Source: Candidatus Merdivicinus excrementipullorum
Lineage (GTDB): Bacteria > Bacillota > Clostridia > Oscillospirales > Ruminococcaceae
NCBI GenBank assembly: GCA_018716725.1
Contig: DVJP01000047.1
Location: 1-47,356, forward strand
DNA: 47,356 nucleotides
Direction: 5' to 3'
Positions 40,415-47,356 of this stretch are shown piece after piece. The position numbers were made by a program, and so were the translations under genes. Numbering within the stretch: the stretch's first letter is position 1; each line of letters opens with the position of its first letter. The notes beneath the pieces are model-generated. The model was not told the origin of the DNA, made no database searches, and worked only from the letters and a program-made list of their open reading frames with translations.

Positions 40415-40452
40415 TATAAGTATTTTACATTGAAAATCAACTGTATTATACT
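40415..40452 (+). promoter_or_regulatory. Promoter 3 of the shared-motif regulon
   Basis: TTTACA (40424-40429) and TATACT (40447-40452) are 17 bp apart, with ATAAGTATT overlapping the -35. It drives the second flavodoxin lipoprotein. Confidence 0.68.
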
Positions 40453-40510
40453 GGTAAATAGGAAGATATTACCCGCCGTTTATATGGCAAATCAGGAAGG
40501 ATGAAATTGA

Positions 40511-41221
40511 ATGAAAAAATTATTATCTCTCGCCCTTTGTACGATGCTTTCGTTCTCCCTTACCGCATGCAGTGAGGAAGCGGCGTCTTCTGGCGAAGGC
40601 AGCTCTTCGGAACCCCTTTCTCAGCCGTCCTCTGATACAGTTCCCGAATCCTCCGAAGCTGCTGCGGAGTCCTCGGAAATATCTGCGGAATCCCAGGAAA
40701 CGGCAGAACCCTCCGAAACCGTAGAAATTACTGACCCGGAAACGGGCGGCACACTGATCGCGTATTTCTCCTGGTCCGGCAATACAGAAGCAATGGCTAA
40801 CCTGATTCAGCAGGAGACAGGCGGCGAATTGTTTGAGATCACCCCGGTTACTCCTTATACCGATGATTACAACGAGCTTTTGGATATTGCCCGGCAGGAG
40901 CAGGACGAAAACGCCCGACCGGAACTGGCCTCTCAGGTGGAGAATTGGGAAAGCTATGACACCGTATTCGTAGGATACCCGGACTGGTGGAGCGATGCGC
41001 CCATGCTTGTCTATACCTTCCTGGAATCCTATGACTGGACAGGCAAAACACTGATCCCCTTCTGCACCAGCGGCGGCAGCGGATTTGGACGCAGCTTGGA
41101 TAATCTGGCAGTAAGCGCACCGGGCGCCTCCATTCTGGATGGCCTGCATGTGCAGGGAGAGGATGTGGAGAATTCCGCCGGCGAAATTGCGGACTGGATC
41201 GGCGGGCTGGAATTGAACTGA
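40511..41221 (+). CDS. Flavodoxin-domain lipoprotein
   Basis: A 236-residue exported flavodoxin. The signal peptide ends at lipobox LTAC (about residues 17-20); a long Ser/Glu-rich linker (about 20-75) follows, then a complete flavodoxin domain. The FMN-phosphate loop is near canonical, AYFSWSGNTEAMANLI, and the middle region TVFVGYPDWWSDAPMLVYTF carries the Trp-rich loop. It should hold FMN and shuttle electrons on the outer face of the membrane. It is 19 nt before the DUF362 gene, probably one operon from promoter 3. Confidence 0.92.
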   Translation: MKKLLSLALCTMLSFSLTACSEEAASSGEGSSSEPLSQPSSDTVPESSEAAAESSEISAESQETAEPSETVEITDPETGGTLIAYFSWSGNTEAMANLIQQETGGELFEITPVTPYTDDYNELLDIARQEQDENARPELASQVENWESYDTVFVGYPDWWSDAPMLVYTFLESYDWTGKTLIPFCTSGGSGFGRSLDNLAVSAPGASILDGLHVQGEDVENSAGEIADWIGGLELN

Positions 41222-41239
41222 TTAAGGGGGCATCAGAAA

Positions 41240-42307
41240 ATGAAAAGGATATCTTCTCTTTGTGCCGCATTGCTGTTGGCAGTGGGATTGCTGACTGGCT
41301 GCCAAACCGAGGGCGATCCTGCAGGGGGAACATCATCCGTTTCCGCCGGTTCGTCCCAAGCTGTCTCAGCCAGCCAACCGGAGAGCAGTTCCGGTGAAAG
41401 CAGCGTGCAGCCGGAAGGATCTTCTGAGCAGGGAGATGGAGCTATGGAAAAACCTGTCGTTTACATGACCACCGATATTTCCGCCGAGGGCCTGACGGCG
41501 GTTTACGAGGCCCTGGGAGCTTCCCCCACTGGAAATATCGCGGTAAAGCTCTCCACCGGGGAACCGGGAAGCAACTATCTGCGGCCGGAGCTGATCGGCG
41601 ATCTGGTACAGTCTTTTGACAACCCTACCATTGTGGAGTGCAACACTGCTTACGGCGGCCAGCGAGCCAATACAGCCATGCACTATCAGGTGGCGGAAGA
41701 CCACGGTTACACCGCCATTGCCCATGTGGATATCATGGATGAAAACGGGTCTATGACGCTGCCGGTTACCGGCGGCAGCAATCTGACCGAAAACTATGTG
41801 GGCGCCAATTTTGCCAATTACGATTATTATGTCGTCCTTTCTCATTTCAAGGGTCACTCTATGGCCGGTTACGGCGGAGCCGTCAAAAACATCTCCATTG
41901 GCATTGCTTCTTCGGAGGGCAAAGCCCATATCCATTCCGGCGGGACCGGGGGAAATATGTGGAGCGGCGACCAGGACGCTTTTCTGGAAAGCATGGCTGA
42001 AGCGGGAAAATCCGTTGTAGATTATCTGGACGGAAATATCCTGTACATCAATGTCATGAACCGTCTGAGCGTTGACTGCGACTGCGACGGCAGCCCGGCG
42101 GAACCGGATATGCACGACATCGGCATTTTGGCTTCCTTCGACCCGGTGGCGGTGGATCAGGCGTGTGTTGACCTGGTTTACTCCGCAGAAGATGGGGATT
42201 CTCTCATTCAGCGGATTGAGTCACGGAATGGACTGCACACCCTGGAACATGCCGAGGAAATCGGGCTTGGCAGCAGGGAATACGAACTGGTGCGCATTGA
42301 CCAATAG
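41240..42307 (+). CDS. DUF362 domain-containing lipoprotein
   Basis: A 355-residue lipoprotein (lipobox LTGC, about residues 18-21) with a Ser-rich linker and a DUF362 domain from about residue 73. Conserved elements include ECNTAYGGQRANTAMHYQVA, SHFKGHSMAGYGGAVKNISI and SVDCDCDGSPAEPDMHDIGI then LASFDPVAVDQACVDLVY. DUF362 proteins often carry added 4Fe-4S ferredoxin domains; this one has none and is exported, so it may take electrons from a partner such as the adjacent flavodoxin. Catalytic role unknown. Confidence 0.88.
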   Translation: MKRISSLCAALLLAVGLLTGCQTEGDPAGGTSSVSAGSSQAVSASQPESSSGESSVQPEGSSEQGDGAMEKPVVYMTTDISAEGLTAVYEALGASPTGNIAVKLSTGEPGSNYLRPELIGDLVQSFDNPTIVECNTAYGGQRANTAMHYQVAEDHGYTAIAHVDIMDENGSMTLPVTGGSNLTENYVGANFANYDYYVVLSHFKGHSMAGYGGAVKNISIGIASSEGKAHIHSGGTGGNMWSGDQDAFLESMAEAGKSVVDYLDGNILYINVMNRLSVDCDCDGSPAEPDMHDIGILASFDPVAVDQACVDLVYSAEDGDSLIQRIESRNGLHTLEHAEEIGLGSREYELVRIDQ

Positions 42308-42355
42308 AAGCAATGCCGCGTTTGGATTAAAGGCAATCTTAGAGGGGGGAGTTTT

Positions 42356-43213
42356 ATGAAGAAAAAAAGATGTTTTCTGCTGATGGTTTGTCTATGCGTT
42401 TTATTTTCCGGCTGTGCGGGCAGCACCGCTTCCGTAAAACTCCCTGTCCCCGCTCCGGCGATGCTGTGCGGCAGCGCAGCCGACTGGGAAGGATTCAGCC
42501 CGGCGAATATTGGGCAGACGAATGAGGAAGTTTCCGAATCGGAAGAGGACGCGCTTTCCCAATCTTTGATACAGGAGTTTTCTCCCGTAGAGTTAATCCT
42601 TCAGAACCCTGAGCTCCCAAACGGCTGCGAGGTGACAAGCCTGGCCATGCTCCTCACCTCCGCCGGATATTCCGCAGATAAGGTGGATTTGTATGAAGAA
42701 TGTCTGCCTACGCGGGACTTTACCTATTCCGGGAATCAAAGGTTCGGCCCTTCCCCGGAGGAAGCCTACGCGGGGGACGCTTCCAGCAGCGCCGGGGGCT
42801 GGTACTGCTTGGAAGGCCCCATCATCGAGGCCGGAAACGCATGGATAGAGGAACATGGCGGGGGAGGCAGGATGTTGTCTTTAACGGGCATCTCCCAAAG
42901 CGGGCTGGACCGGTACGCGCAGGATGGGACGCCTGTGGCGGTTTGGGTAACAAGGGATTACGCGCCGCCCGTTTACGCGGATGATTTCAGCTGGATCCTG
43001 CCAAACGGGGAGCTGTACATCCCCTACGACAACCTGCACTGCGTCGTCTTAGCGGGAGAAGAAAACGGGCAGTACCGGATTGCCGACCCCATCAACGGCT
43101 GGCAGCTGGTTGACAAGGATGCGTTCTGGAACAGCTTTGACGCTATGGGCCGGCGGGCGGTGACGGTACAGCTGGACGGCTATTCGACGCTAAGTAACGC
43201 TTTGACCCAGTGA
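42356..43213 (+). CDS. C39-like peptidase lipoprotein
   Basis: A 285-residue exported protein with lipobox FSGC (about residues 17-20) and a papain-fold C39-like domain (about residues 75-275). Catalytic residues can be assigned: Cys91 in NGCEVTSLAMLL, His228 in DNLHCVVLAG and Asp244 in RIADPINGW. Such proteins cleave leader or surface peptides or act in cell-wall processing. GGGGGAG lies 9 nt before the ATG. Separated from the DUF362 gene by 48 nt. Confidence 0.9.
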   Translation: MKKKRCFLLMVCLCVLFSGCAGSTASVKLPVPAPAMLCGSAADWEGFSPANIGQTNEEVSESEEDALSQSLIQEFSPVELILQNPELPNGCEVTSLAMLLTSAGYSADKVDLYEECLPTRDFTYSGNQRFGPSPEEAYAGDASSSAGGWYCLEGPIIEAGNAWIEEHGGGGRMLSLTGISQSGLDRYAQDGTPVAVWVTRDYAPPVYADDFSWILPNGELYIPYDNLHCVVLAGEENGQYRIADPINGWQLVDKDAFWNSFDAMGRRAVTVQLDGYSTLSNALTQ

Positions 43214-43231
43214 AAAGGAGGGAAAACGCAA

Positions 43232-44137
43232 ATGGACATCCTCAGGCGGGAGCTGATCTATCTTTGGTACTATTTCAGCGTCCAATTTGAGCAGATATTC
43301 GGCTGGTGGGTGCTGGGAATGGCAATCGGCTCGGCGGTTTCTGTTTTTGCCAAAGATGCGATCCACCGGGCCTTCCGTTCCCTTCAGGGGAAACGGCTGG
43401 GACTTTTCGGGATACTGGCAGCCAGCGCTTTGGGGATCGCTTCTCCGCTTTGCATGTACGGCGCCATCCCCATTGCCGCCTCCTTTTCCCGGGGAGGTAT
43501 GAAAGACGACTGGCTGGCCGCTTTTATGATGTCCTCCATCCTCCTCAATCCTCAGCTCATCGTGTACAGTGCGGCCCTCGGGGGAACAGTCTTAGCGGTG
43601 CGGATTGTTTCCTGCTTTCTCTGCGGGATCACAGCCGGGCTGCTGGTCCGCTTTTTCTACCGGGACAGGCCCTTTTTCAACTTCACCGGCTTTGATGAGC
43701 CGAAAAGCCGGGACACTGACCCCAACATCATCCTGCGGTATTTCAAAAACCTCTGGCGCAATGTGAAGGCTACCGGGCTGTATTTCCTGATGGGCATCCT
43801 GCTTTCCGCCCTTTTTCAGCGGTACGTCCCTGCGGAAGCTATGACGGCCCTGTTCGGCGGAAACGAGGCCCTGGGCGTCCTGATGGCGGCCACCATCGGC
43901 GTCCCCCTCTACGCCTGCGGCGGAGGGACCATCCCGCTTTTGCAGCAATGGCTGTGGGACGGCATGAGCGTCGGCAGCGCCGCTTCTTTCATGCTCACCG
44001 GGCCTTCCACCAAAATCACCAATTTAGGCGCTTTGAAAATTGTGCTGGGCATCCGGCGGTTCCTGCTGTATCTGGCCTATGTGATGCTTTTCTCGCTGGC
44101 TGCCGGGCTCATTGTCAATGCAATCGTATCGTTATAA
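43232..44137 (+). CDS. UPF0718/DUF318-family (ArsP-like) permease
   Basis: A 301-residue permease with about eight membrane segments in two repeats, each with a conserved Cys-containing loop: GIASPLCMYGAIPIAASF and PLYACGGGTIPLLQQW. ArsP members export trivalent organoarsenicals through such Cys residues; others are assigned to metals. The substrate is not shown by neighbours, since no arsR or arsM is near. It starts 18 nt after the peptidase gene with GGAGGG upstream. Confidence 0.85.
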   Translation: MDILRRELIYLWYYFSVQFEQIFGWWVLGMAIGSAVSVFAKDAIHRAFRSLQGKRLGLFGILAASALGIASPLCMYGAIPIAASFSRGGMKDDWLAAFMMSSILLNPQLIVYSAALGGTVLAVRIVSCFLCGITAGLLVRFFYRDRPFFNFTGFDEPKSRDTDPNIILRYFKNLWRNVKATGLYFLMGILLSALFQRYVPAEAMTALFGGNEALGVLMAATIGVPLYACGGGTIPLLQQWLWDGMSVGSAASFMLTGPSTKITNLGALKIVLGIRRFLLYLAYVMLFSLAAGLIVNAIVSL

Positions 44138-44174
44138 GGTTCATCAGTTTTGACAGACCGCGAGAGGGAGAAAA

Positions 44175-44894
44175 ATGGAGCTTTGTATGTGTAAAAAGAA
44201 TGCGGCTGGACTGACCGCCTGCGGGCTGAAAAATCTCGCGGTTGCAGCCATGCTGTTCGACCACTTTATCGCCGTGTTCTGGCAGGGAAATGAGGTAGCA
44301 GGGCTCCTGCTGCGGATCCCCGGCCGCATTGTGGCTCCAATCATGTGCTATATGATCGCCCAAGGGTTTTACCGTACCTCCAACGTAAAAAAATATCTCG
44401 CCCGCCTGCTTCTCTTTGCCGCGCTGTCCCATTTCCCCTATGTGTTCTATTTTGAACTTCCCTGGTGGCGGGCCACAGGCGTCATCTGGTCGCTCTTTCT
44501 CGGCCTGCTGTCCCTGACCATCGCCAGGCATACGCGCCTGCCATTTTTGGTCAAAGCAGCGGGCATATTCCTCTGCTGCCTGCTGGCCTATCCTGCCGAC
44601 TGGAACTATATTGCCGTACTGTGGATTCTGTTCTTTGGGCTTTTCCATGAACAGTGGGAGAAACAGGCAATCTGTTTTGCCGCAATCGGGATCCTGTTCC
44701 TCATCCTTCCGGCTTTCCGGCAGGGCGGGCTGAACCCGCTGGTCTGCTCCGGGATTTTCTTAGCGCTGCCCCTGATTCGGCGCTACAACGGCCAGCGCGG
44801 TGCGGGCGGGCGCATAGCCAAATGGGGATTCTACATCTTCTACCCCGCCCATCTGATAGCCCTGGAGCTGTTAAAACTCGCGCTGGGGGTGTAG
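44175..44894 (+). CDS. TraX-family membrane protein
   Basis: A 239-residue membrane protein with seven or eight hydrophobic segments. The family start LKNLAVAAMLFDHFIAVF is clear, as are the RIPGRIVAPIMCYMIAQGFY motif and the C-terminal FYIFYPAHLIALELLKL. TraX N-acetylates pilin in the F plasmid, but the many chromosomal homologues in Firmicutes have unknown acyl acceptors, perhaps cell-wall sugars. A second ATG at 44184 is also possible. Ends 3 nt before the VanY gene. Confidence 0.9.
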   Translation: MELCMCKKNAAGLTACGLKNLAVAAMLFDHFIAVFWQGNEVAGLLLRIPGRIVAPIMCYMIAQGFYRTSNVKKYLARLLLFAALSHFPYVFYFELPWWRATGVIWSLFLGLLSLTIARHTRLPFLVKAAGIFLCCLLAYPADWNYIAVLWILFFGLFHEQWEKQAICFAAIGILFLILPAFRQGGLNPLVCSGIFLALPLIRRYNGQRGAGGRIAKWGFYIFYPAHLIALELLKLALGV

Positions 44895-44897
44895 GGG

Positions 44898-46082
44898 ATG
44901 CGGATCACCAAGGGAACGGCGGCAATGGGGTTTTCGCTGGGCGTTCTTCTGTCCGCGGCAATCGTCGTCCTTTTTGCGGTTGTTGCGCAGTTCATCGCGC
45001 CTGACATTGCCCCGGAGACTGTTTCATCCAGCGTTTCGGAAAATCCCGCGTCCAGCGTTCCGGAATCCTCACAGGAGGTGAAACCGGCTGCCACCGTCTA
45101 TGCGGGAGAACTGGAGCTGCCCGTAGAAGGGGCCACCGGCTATGCGGCGGCCGCCATCGGCATGTACGCACAGCCCTCTGATGCGGAAACACCGTTGGCC
45201 AGCCTTTCCCCCGGCCAGGCCTTTGTGATTACCGGCCAGCGCGGCGGATGGTGGCAGGTTCGGATGGACGGGCTCACCGGCTGGGTACAGCACGATTACT
45301 GCCTGATCAACCTGCCCGATGTGATTCCCTCCATCGTCTATCGCAACACAAACGCCTCCGCCTCGCTGTTCCGGTCATCCGGGCGGGAAATCCCCGGCAT
45401 TACCGGACAGGCGCTGTACGACGCTTCCAGTTACAACGCGCGGTTCGGTTATGAAACCTGCAACATGGCTGTGCTCTACGCAACGGCAAAAAAACTGGCC
45501 AACGCCCAGGACCGGGCGCTGGCGGACGGCTATACGCTGGTCCTATATGAGGGGTTCCGGCCCTATGAAACGCAGATCGCAGTGGCCCAGAGTCTCTCCG
45601 CCCTGGCCGAAACAGAGGAAACGGTGCGGTCCGGTATCACCTCAGAGCCTTGGTCGATCAACTGGTTCATTGCCACGGGGGTTTCCACCCACCAGCAGGG
45701 ATGCGCGGTGGACGTTTCCCTGGCCCGGGTCACCGCAGCCGAACAGGAAACCTGCGGCCCGTATGTCTATACCCGTGTTACCGGCTGCGAGGAACTGGAA
45801 ATGCCGACCGCCATGCACGAATTAAGCTCTGCGGCGGCCAGCCTGACACAGCCGGTTGCTTCTACCAATCTCACCGCCTGGCAGGAAGTCTTGCCGGCTC
45901 CCGCTATGACAGAAGCGGCCCTGGCTCTGCGCGGCTACTGCACTGCCGCTGGGCTGACCCCGCTGGCGTCGGAATGGTGGCATTTCAACGATCTGGACCG
46001 CCTGGTCGTCGCCGATGAAAGCTGGCGGGGGGATTTCACTTTGGCGGAAAATCTCAGCGAAGCGATTGCTGTCAATGAATAA
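44898..46082 (+). CDS. VanY-type D-alanyl-D-alanine carboxypeptidase with SH3 domain
   Basis: A 394-residue exported zinc peptidase trimming pentapeptide stems in the wall. A signal anchor (residues about 9-33) and Ser/Pro linker precede a bacterial SH3 domain (about 70-135, GGWWQVRMDGLTGWVQHDY) and an M15 peptidase domain (about 185-385). Zinc-binding H265 and D272 lie in HQQGCAVDV, and E359 and H362 in EWWHFND. It starts 3 nt after TraX and is probably co-transcribed. Confidence 0.93.
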   Translation: MRITKGTAAMGFSLGVLLSAAIVVLFAVVAQFIAPDIAPETVSSSVSENPASSVPESSQEVKPAATVYAGELELPVEGATGYAAAAIGMYAQPSDAETPLASLSPGQAFVITGQRGGWWQVRMDGLTGWVQHDYCLINLPDVIPSIVYRNTNASASLFRSSGREIPGITGQALYDASSYNARFGYETCNMAVLYATAKKLANAQDRALADGYTLVLYEGFRPYETQIAVAQSLSALAETEETVRSGITSEPWSINWFIATGVSTHQQGCAVDVSLARVTAAEQETCGPYVYTRVTGCEELEMPTAMHELSSAAASLTQPVASTNLTAWQEVLPAPAMTEAALALRGYCTAAGLTPLASEWWHFNDLDRLVVADESWRGDFTLAENLSEAIAVNE

Positions 46083-46165
46083 GTAAAACGAATAGGCAGA
46101 ATTGAAAAAAGAAAAATTAGATTCAAGAAACCCTTGAATAATTATCAGAAAATGGAGGACTTGCA

Positions 46166-46524
46166 ATGAAAAACCTTGTCAAAAAAATTTGCGCGGCTCT
46201 CTTATCGTCCGCGGTTGTCATGACGGCGGCCGCATTCCCGGCATCTGCAGCAAATACCGGCTGGAACCTGGACAGCACCGGCTGGTGGTACCAAAATCCG
46301 AATGGAAGCTATGAACGGGATGGCTGGGCAATGATTTCGTAGAATCCAACGACTTTACAGGCAAAACCGTCATCCCTTTCGCCACCTCCTCTTCCTCTGG
46401 CATGGGGGAAAGCGGCGAACTGCTGGCGGAACTGGCGGGGACCGGCGACTGGCAGGAGGGCCAGCGGTTCCCAAGCAGCGTCAGGGAAGACGATGTAGCG
46501 GATTGGGTCAGCCGTTTGCAGTAA
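46166..46524 (+). pseudogene. Choline-binding-repeat protein fused to a flavodoxin tail, broken
   Basis: The first frame (46166-46342) gives a 58-residue piece: a signal peptide (VKKICAALLSSAVVMTAAAF) and one cell-wall-binding repeat (TGWWYQNPNGSYERDGW), then a stop. From 46333 the overlapping second frame gives the last 63 residues of a flavodoxin domain (FVESNDFTGKTVIPFATSSS; SSVREDDVADWVSRLQ). The first two thirds of the flavodoxin are deleted. The parent was probably a wall-bound flavodoxin, so three exported flavodoxins once stood within 9 kb. GGAGG lies 9 nt before the ATG. Confidence 0.82.
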
Positions 46525-46551
46525 ATCAATACAACCGTTCCTGTCATGACA

Positions 46552-46585
46552 AAGGAGCCGAAGCTGGAAAAAGCTCCGGTTCCTT
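46552..46585. terminator. Imperfect hairpin after the broken flavodoxin
   Basis: The two arms (46552-46565 and 46572-46585) pair as AAGGA-CCG-AGCT with two mismatches around a GGAAAA loop, followed by CGTTT. It probably ended transcription of the parent gene. Confidence 0.5.
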
Positions 46586-46660
46586 CGTTTATGCAGGGAA
46601 ACTATGAATAGCAAGGGAATGACGTTTGATTGGATTTCGGATAAGGAATCTGCACAGTAG

Positions 46661-46936
46661 TATTTAAAAAAGGCCCGTATCCCTTCAGGCAGACAATATG
46701 GGAGGACTCTACGGTTCGCTTATCAGCCCGGCAGCGCCGGGACCCAGTTCTTCCCGGAAACCCAGTCGGATCGGTTCCTCATCAGCCTGACTATCGGATA
46801 TCCGGATTTCCAAAACGAGCTGTCCATGGCGCTGGGGGTCAGCGAGACAAGCCGTTTGGATACGGTAAGCCGGGTAATGGACGGTGGAACCTTGCTGAAA
46901 GCCCAGGCGAACTGCTCCGCAGTCATCCCGTGGTAG
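46661..46936 (+). pseudogene. Open-frame fragment of unknown family
   Basis: 91 codons without a start codon at the beginning, bounded by TAG on both sides. The content is protein-like (KKARIPSGRQYGRTLRFAYQ; FFPETQSDRFLISLTIGYPD; MALGVSETSRLDTVSRVMDG). I do not recognise the family. Its last 15 codons run antisense to the PrgI remnant, so the true homology probably ends near 46890. Confidence 0.35.
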
Positions 46937-47141
46937 CGGAAAAACCGCAGGCGGCAAAGGGCGCGGCCCCGAAAATGCACATCCAGCCGGTCATCTCGGT
47001 CCCCAGCAGGGGGTTCAGCCAGAAATAGAGTCCCACCGCCGTCCCCACTGCCATCACCGAACAGAAAAACTGCCGGAAGGAAAGCCCGAAAAAGACGGAC
47101 TCCTGGTAGTCCCGGATTTCTTTGGGTATTTTGACTTCCAT
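46888..47141 (-). pseudogene. PrgI-family conjugation protein, frameshifted and truncated
   Basis: The first frame (47141-46923) reads EVKIPKEIRDYQESVFFGLS, then RQFFCSVMAVGTAVGLYFWL and IFGAAPFAACGF, the PrgI pattern of two membrane helices. It then shifts near 46940 into another frame for FFRYHGMTAEQFAWAFSKV, and loses homology. PrgI is a small membrane component (VirB3-like) of type IV secretion in Gram-positive integrative conjugative elements. GGAGG lies 12 nt before the ATG. No other conjugation gene is seen, so this is an isolated remnant. Confidence 0.82.
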
Positions 47142-47173
47142 ATAAATTATCAGCCTCCGTTCATATAAATAGG

Positions 47174-47201
47174 TTGTATTTCTCCTAATTTTGAGTATAA
47201 T
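47174..47201 (+). promoter_or_regulatory. Promoter of the antitoxin gene
   Basis: TTGTAT (47174-47179) and TATAAT (47196-47201) with a 16-bp spacer lie just before AGGAGG and the ATG at 47222. Antitoxins of this family usually repress their own promoter. Confidence 0.6.
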
Positions 47202-47221
47202 AGAAGTAGGAGGTGTTTGAA

Positions 47222-47356
47222 ATGAATATCAACACGAAAAATATTGTATCCATCACAGAAGCAAACCAGAATTTTTCCCGCGTCGCCCGGCTGGTGGACG
47301 AAAATGGAGCAGCGGTCATTTTGAAAAACAATGTTCCCCGTTACCTGGTTGTAGAA
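47222..47356 (+). CDS. Phd/YefM-type antitoxin (partial, runs off the window)
   Basis: The first 45 residues are present: NTKNIVSITEANQNFSRVAR, then LVDENGAAVILKNNVPRYLV. The pattern of a beta-strand, the helix with NFS and a strand with the conserved basic residues is that of the Phd/YefM DNA-binding domain. AGGAGG lies 7 nt before the ATG. The toxin (usually RelE, YoeB or Doc type) should follow outside the window. It is divergent from the PrgI remnant, so it could be a survivor of a lost conjugative element. Confidence 0.85.
   Translation, partial: MNINTKNIVSITEANQNFSRVARLVDENGAAVILKNNVPRYLVVE

Overview
The window (about 57% GC by eye) reads as the chromosome of a high-GC, endospore-forming, anaerobic member of the Clostridia, probably a gut Oscillospirales-type organism. 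The basis is a complete tricistronic spore-germination receptor operon, formate-tetrahydrofolate ligase, DUF421/DUF4363 membrane proteins, strong AGGAGG ribosome-binding sites with some TTG/GTG starts, and Firmicute lipoprotein signals. The species assignment is inference.

Region 1 (about 1.4-18.3 kb) is a compact PBSX-like contractile-tail prophage. An XRE repressor and an ImmA-type metallopeptidase are transcribed leftward. A consensus promoter followed by an SOS-box-like palindrome drives a rightward operon: small protein, terminase small and large subunits, portal, scaffold-like protein, major capsid, head-tail joining proteins, sheath, tube, tail chaperone, LysM protein, hub, baseplate proteins, polyglycine adhesin, two tip proteins and two holin-like proteins. 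The chaperone gene carries a textbook -1 frameshift site (A7 slippery run plus an 11-bp perfect stem). There is no integrase, replication gene, capsid protease, endolysin or normal tape measure; a 212-residue low-complexity protein sits in the tape-measure slot. The element is bordered by housekeeping genes, which suggests long residence or domestication.

Region 2 (18.4-34.9 kb) is ordinary chromosome: a small unknown gene, fhs-rodA-rsmD-coaD-coiled-coil gene, an AraC regulator divergent from a uroporphyrinogen-decarboxylase-family protein, a MATE transporter, a DUF2812 protein, DUF421-DUF4363 divergent from gerA-gerB-gerC, and a G5/3D cell-wall protein behind a strong promoter.

Region 3 (35-47.4 kb) is a degraded accessory region mixing intact and broken genes. 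Intact are an iron-sulfur aldo/keto-reductase-like protein, two lipoprotein flavodoxins, a DUF4405 membrane protein, a DUF362 lipoprotein, a C39-like peptidase lipoprotein, a permease, a TraX-family protein and a VanY-type carboxypeptidase. Remnants include an IS3-family transposase, two aldo/keto reductases, a carboxymuconolactone decarboxylase, a LysR regulator, DUF3737, an FMN reductase, a choline-binding-repeat/flavodoxin chimera and a PrgI conjugation gene. Three genes (37407, 39229, 40511) share an almost identical promoter with a common upstream element, so they look like one regulon. I infer an extracytoplasmic flavodoxin-based redox system. The window ends inside a Phd/YefM-type antitoxin gene.
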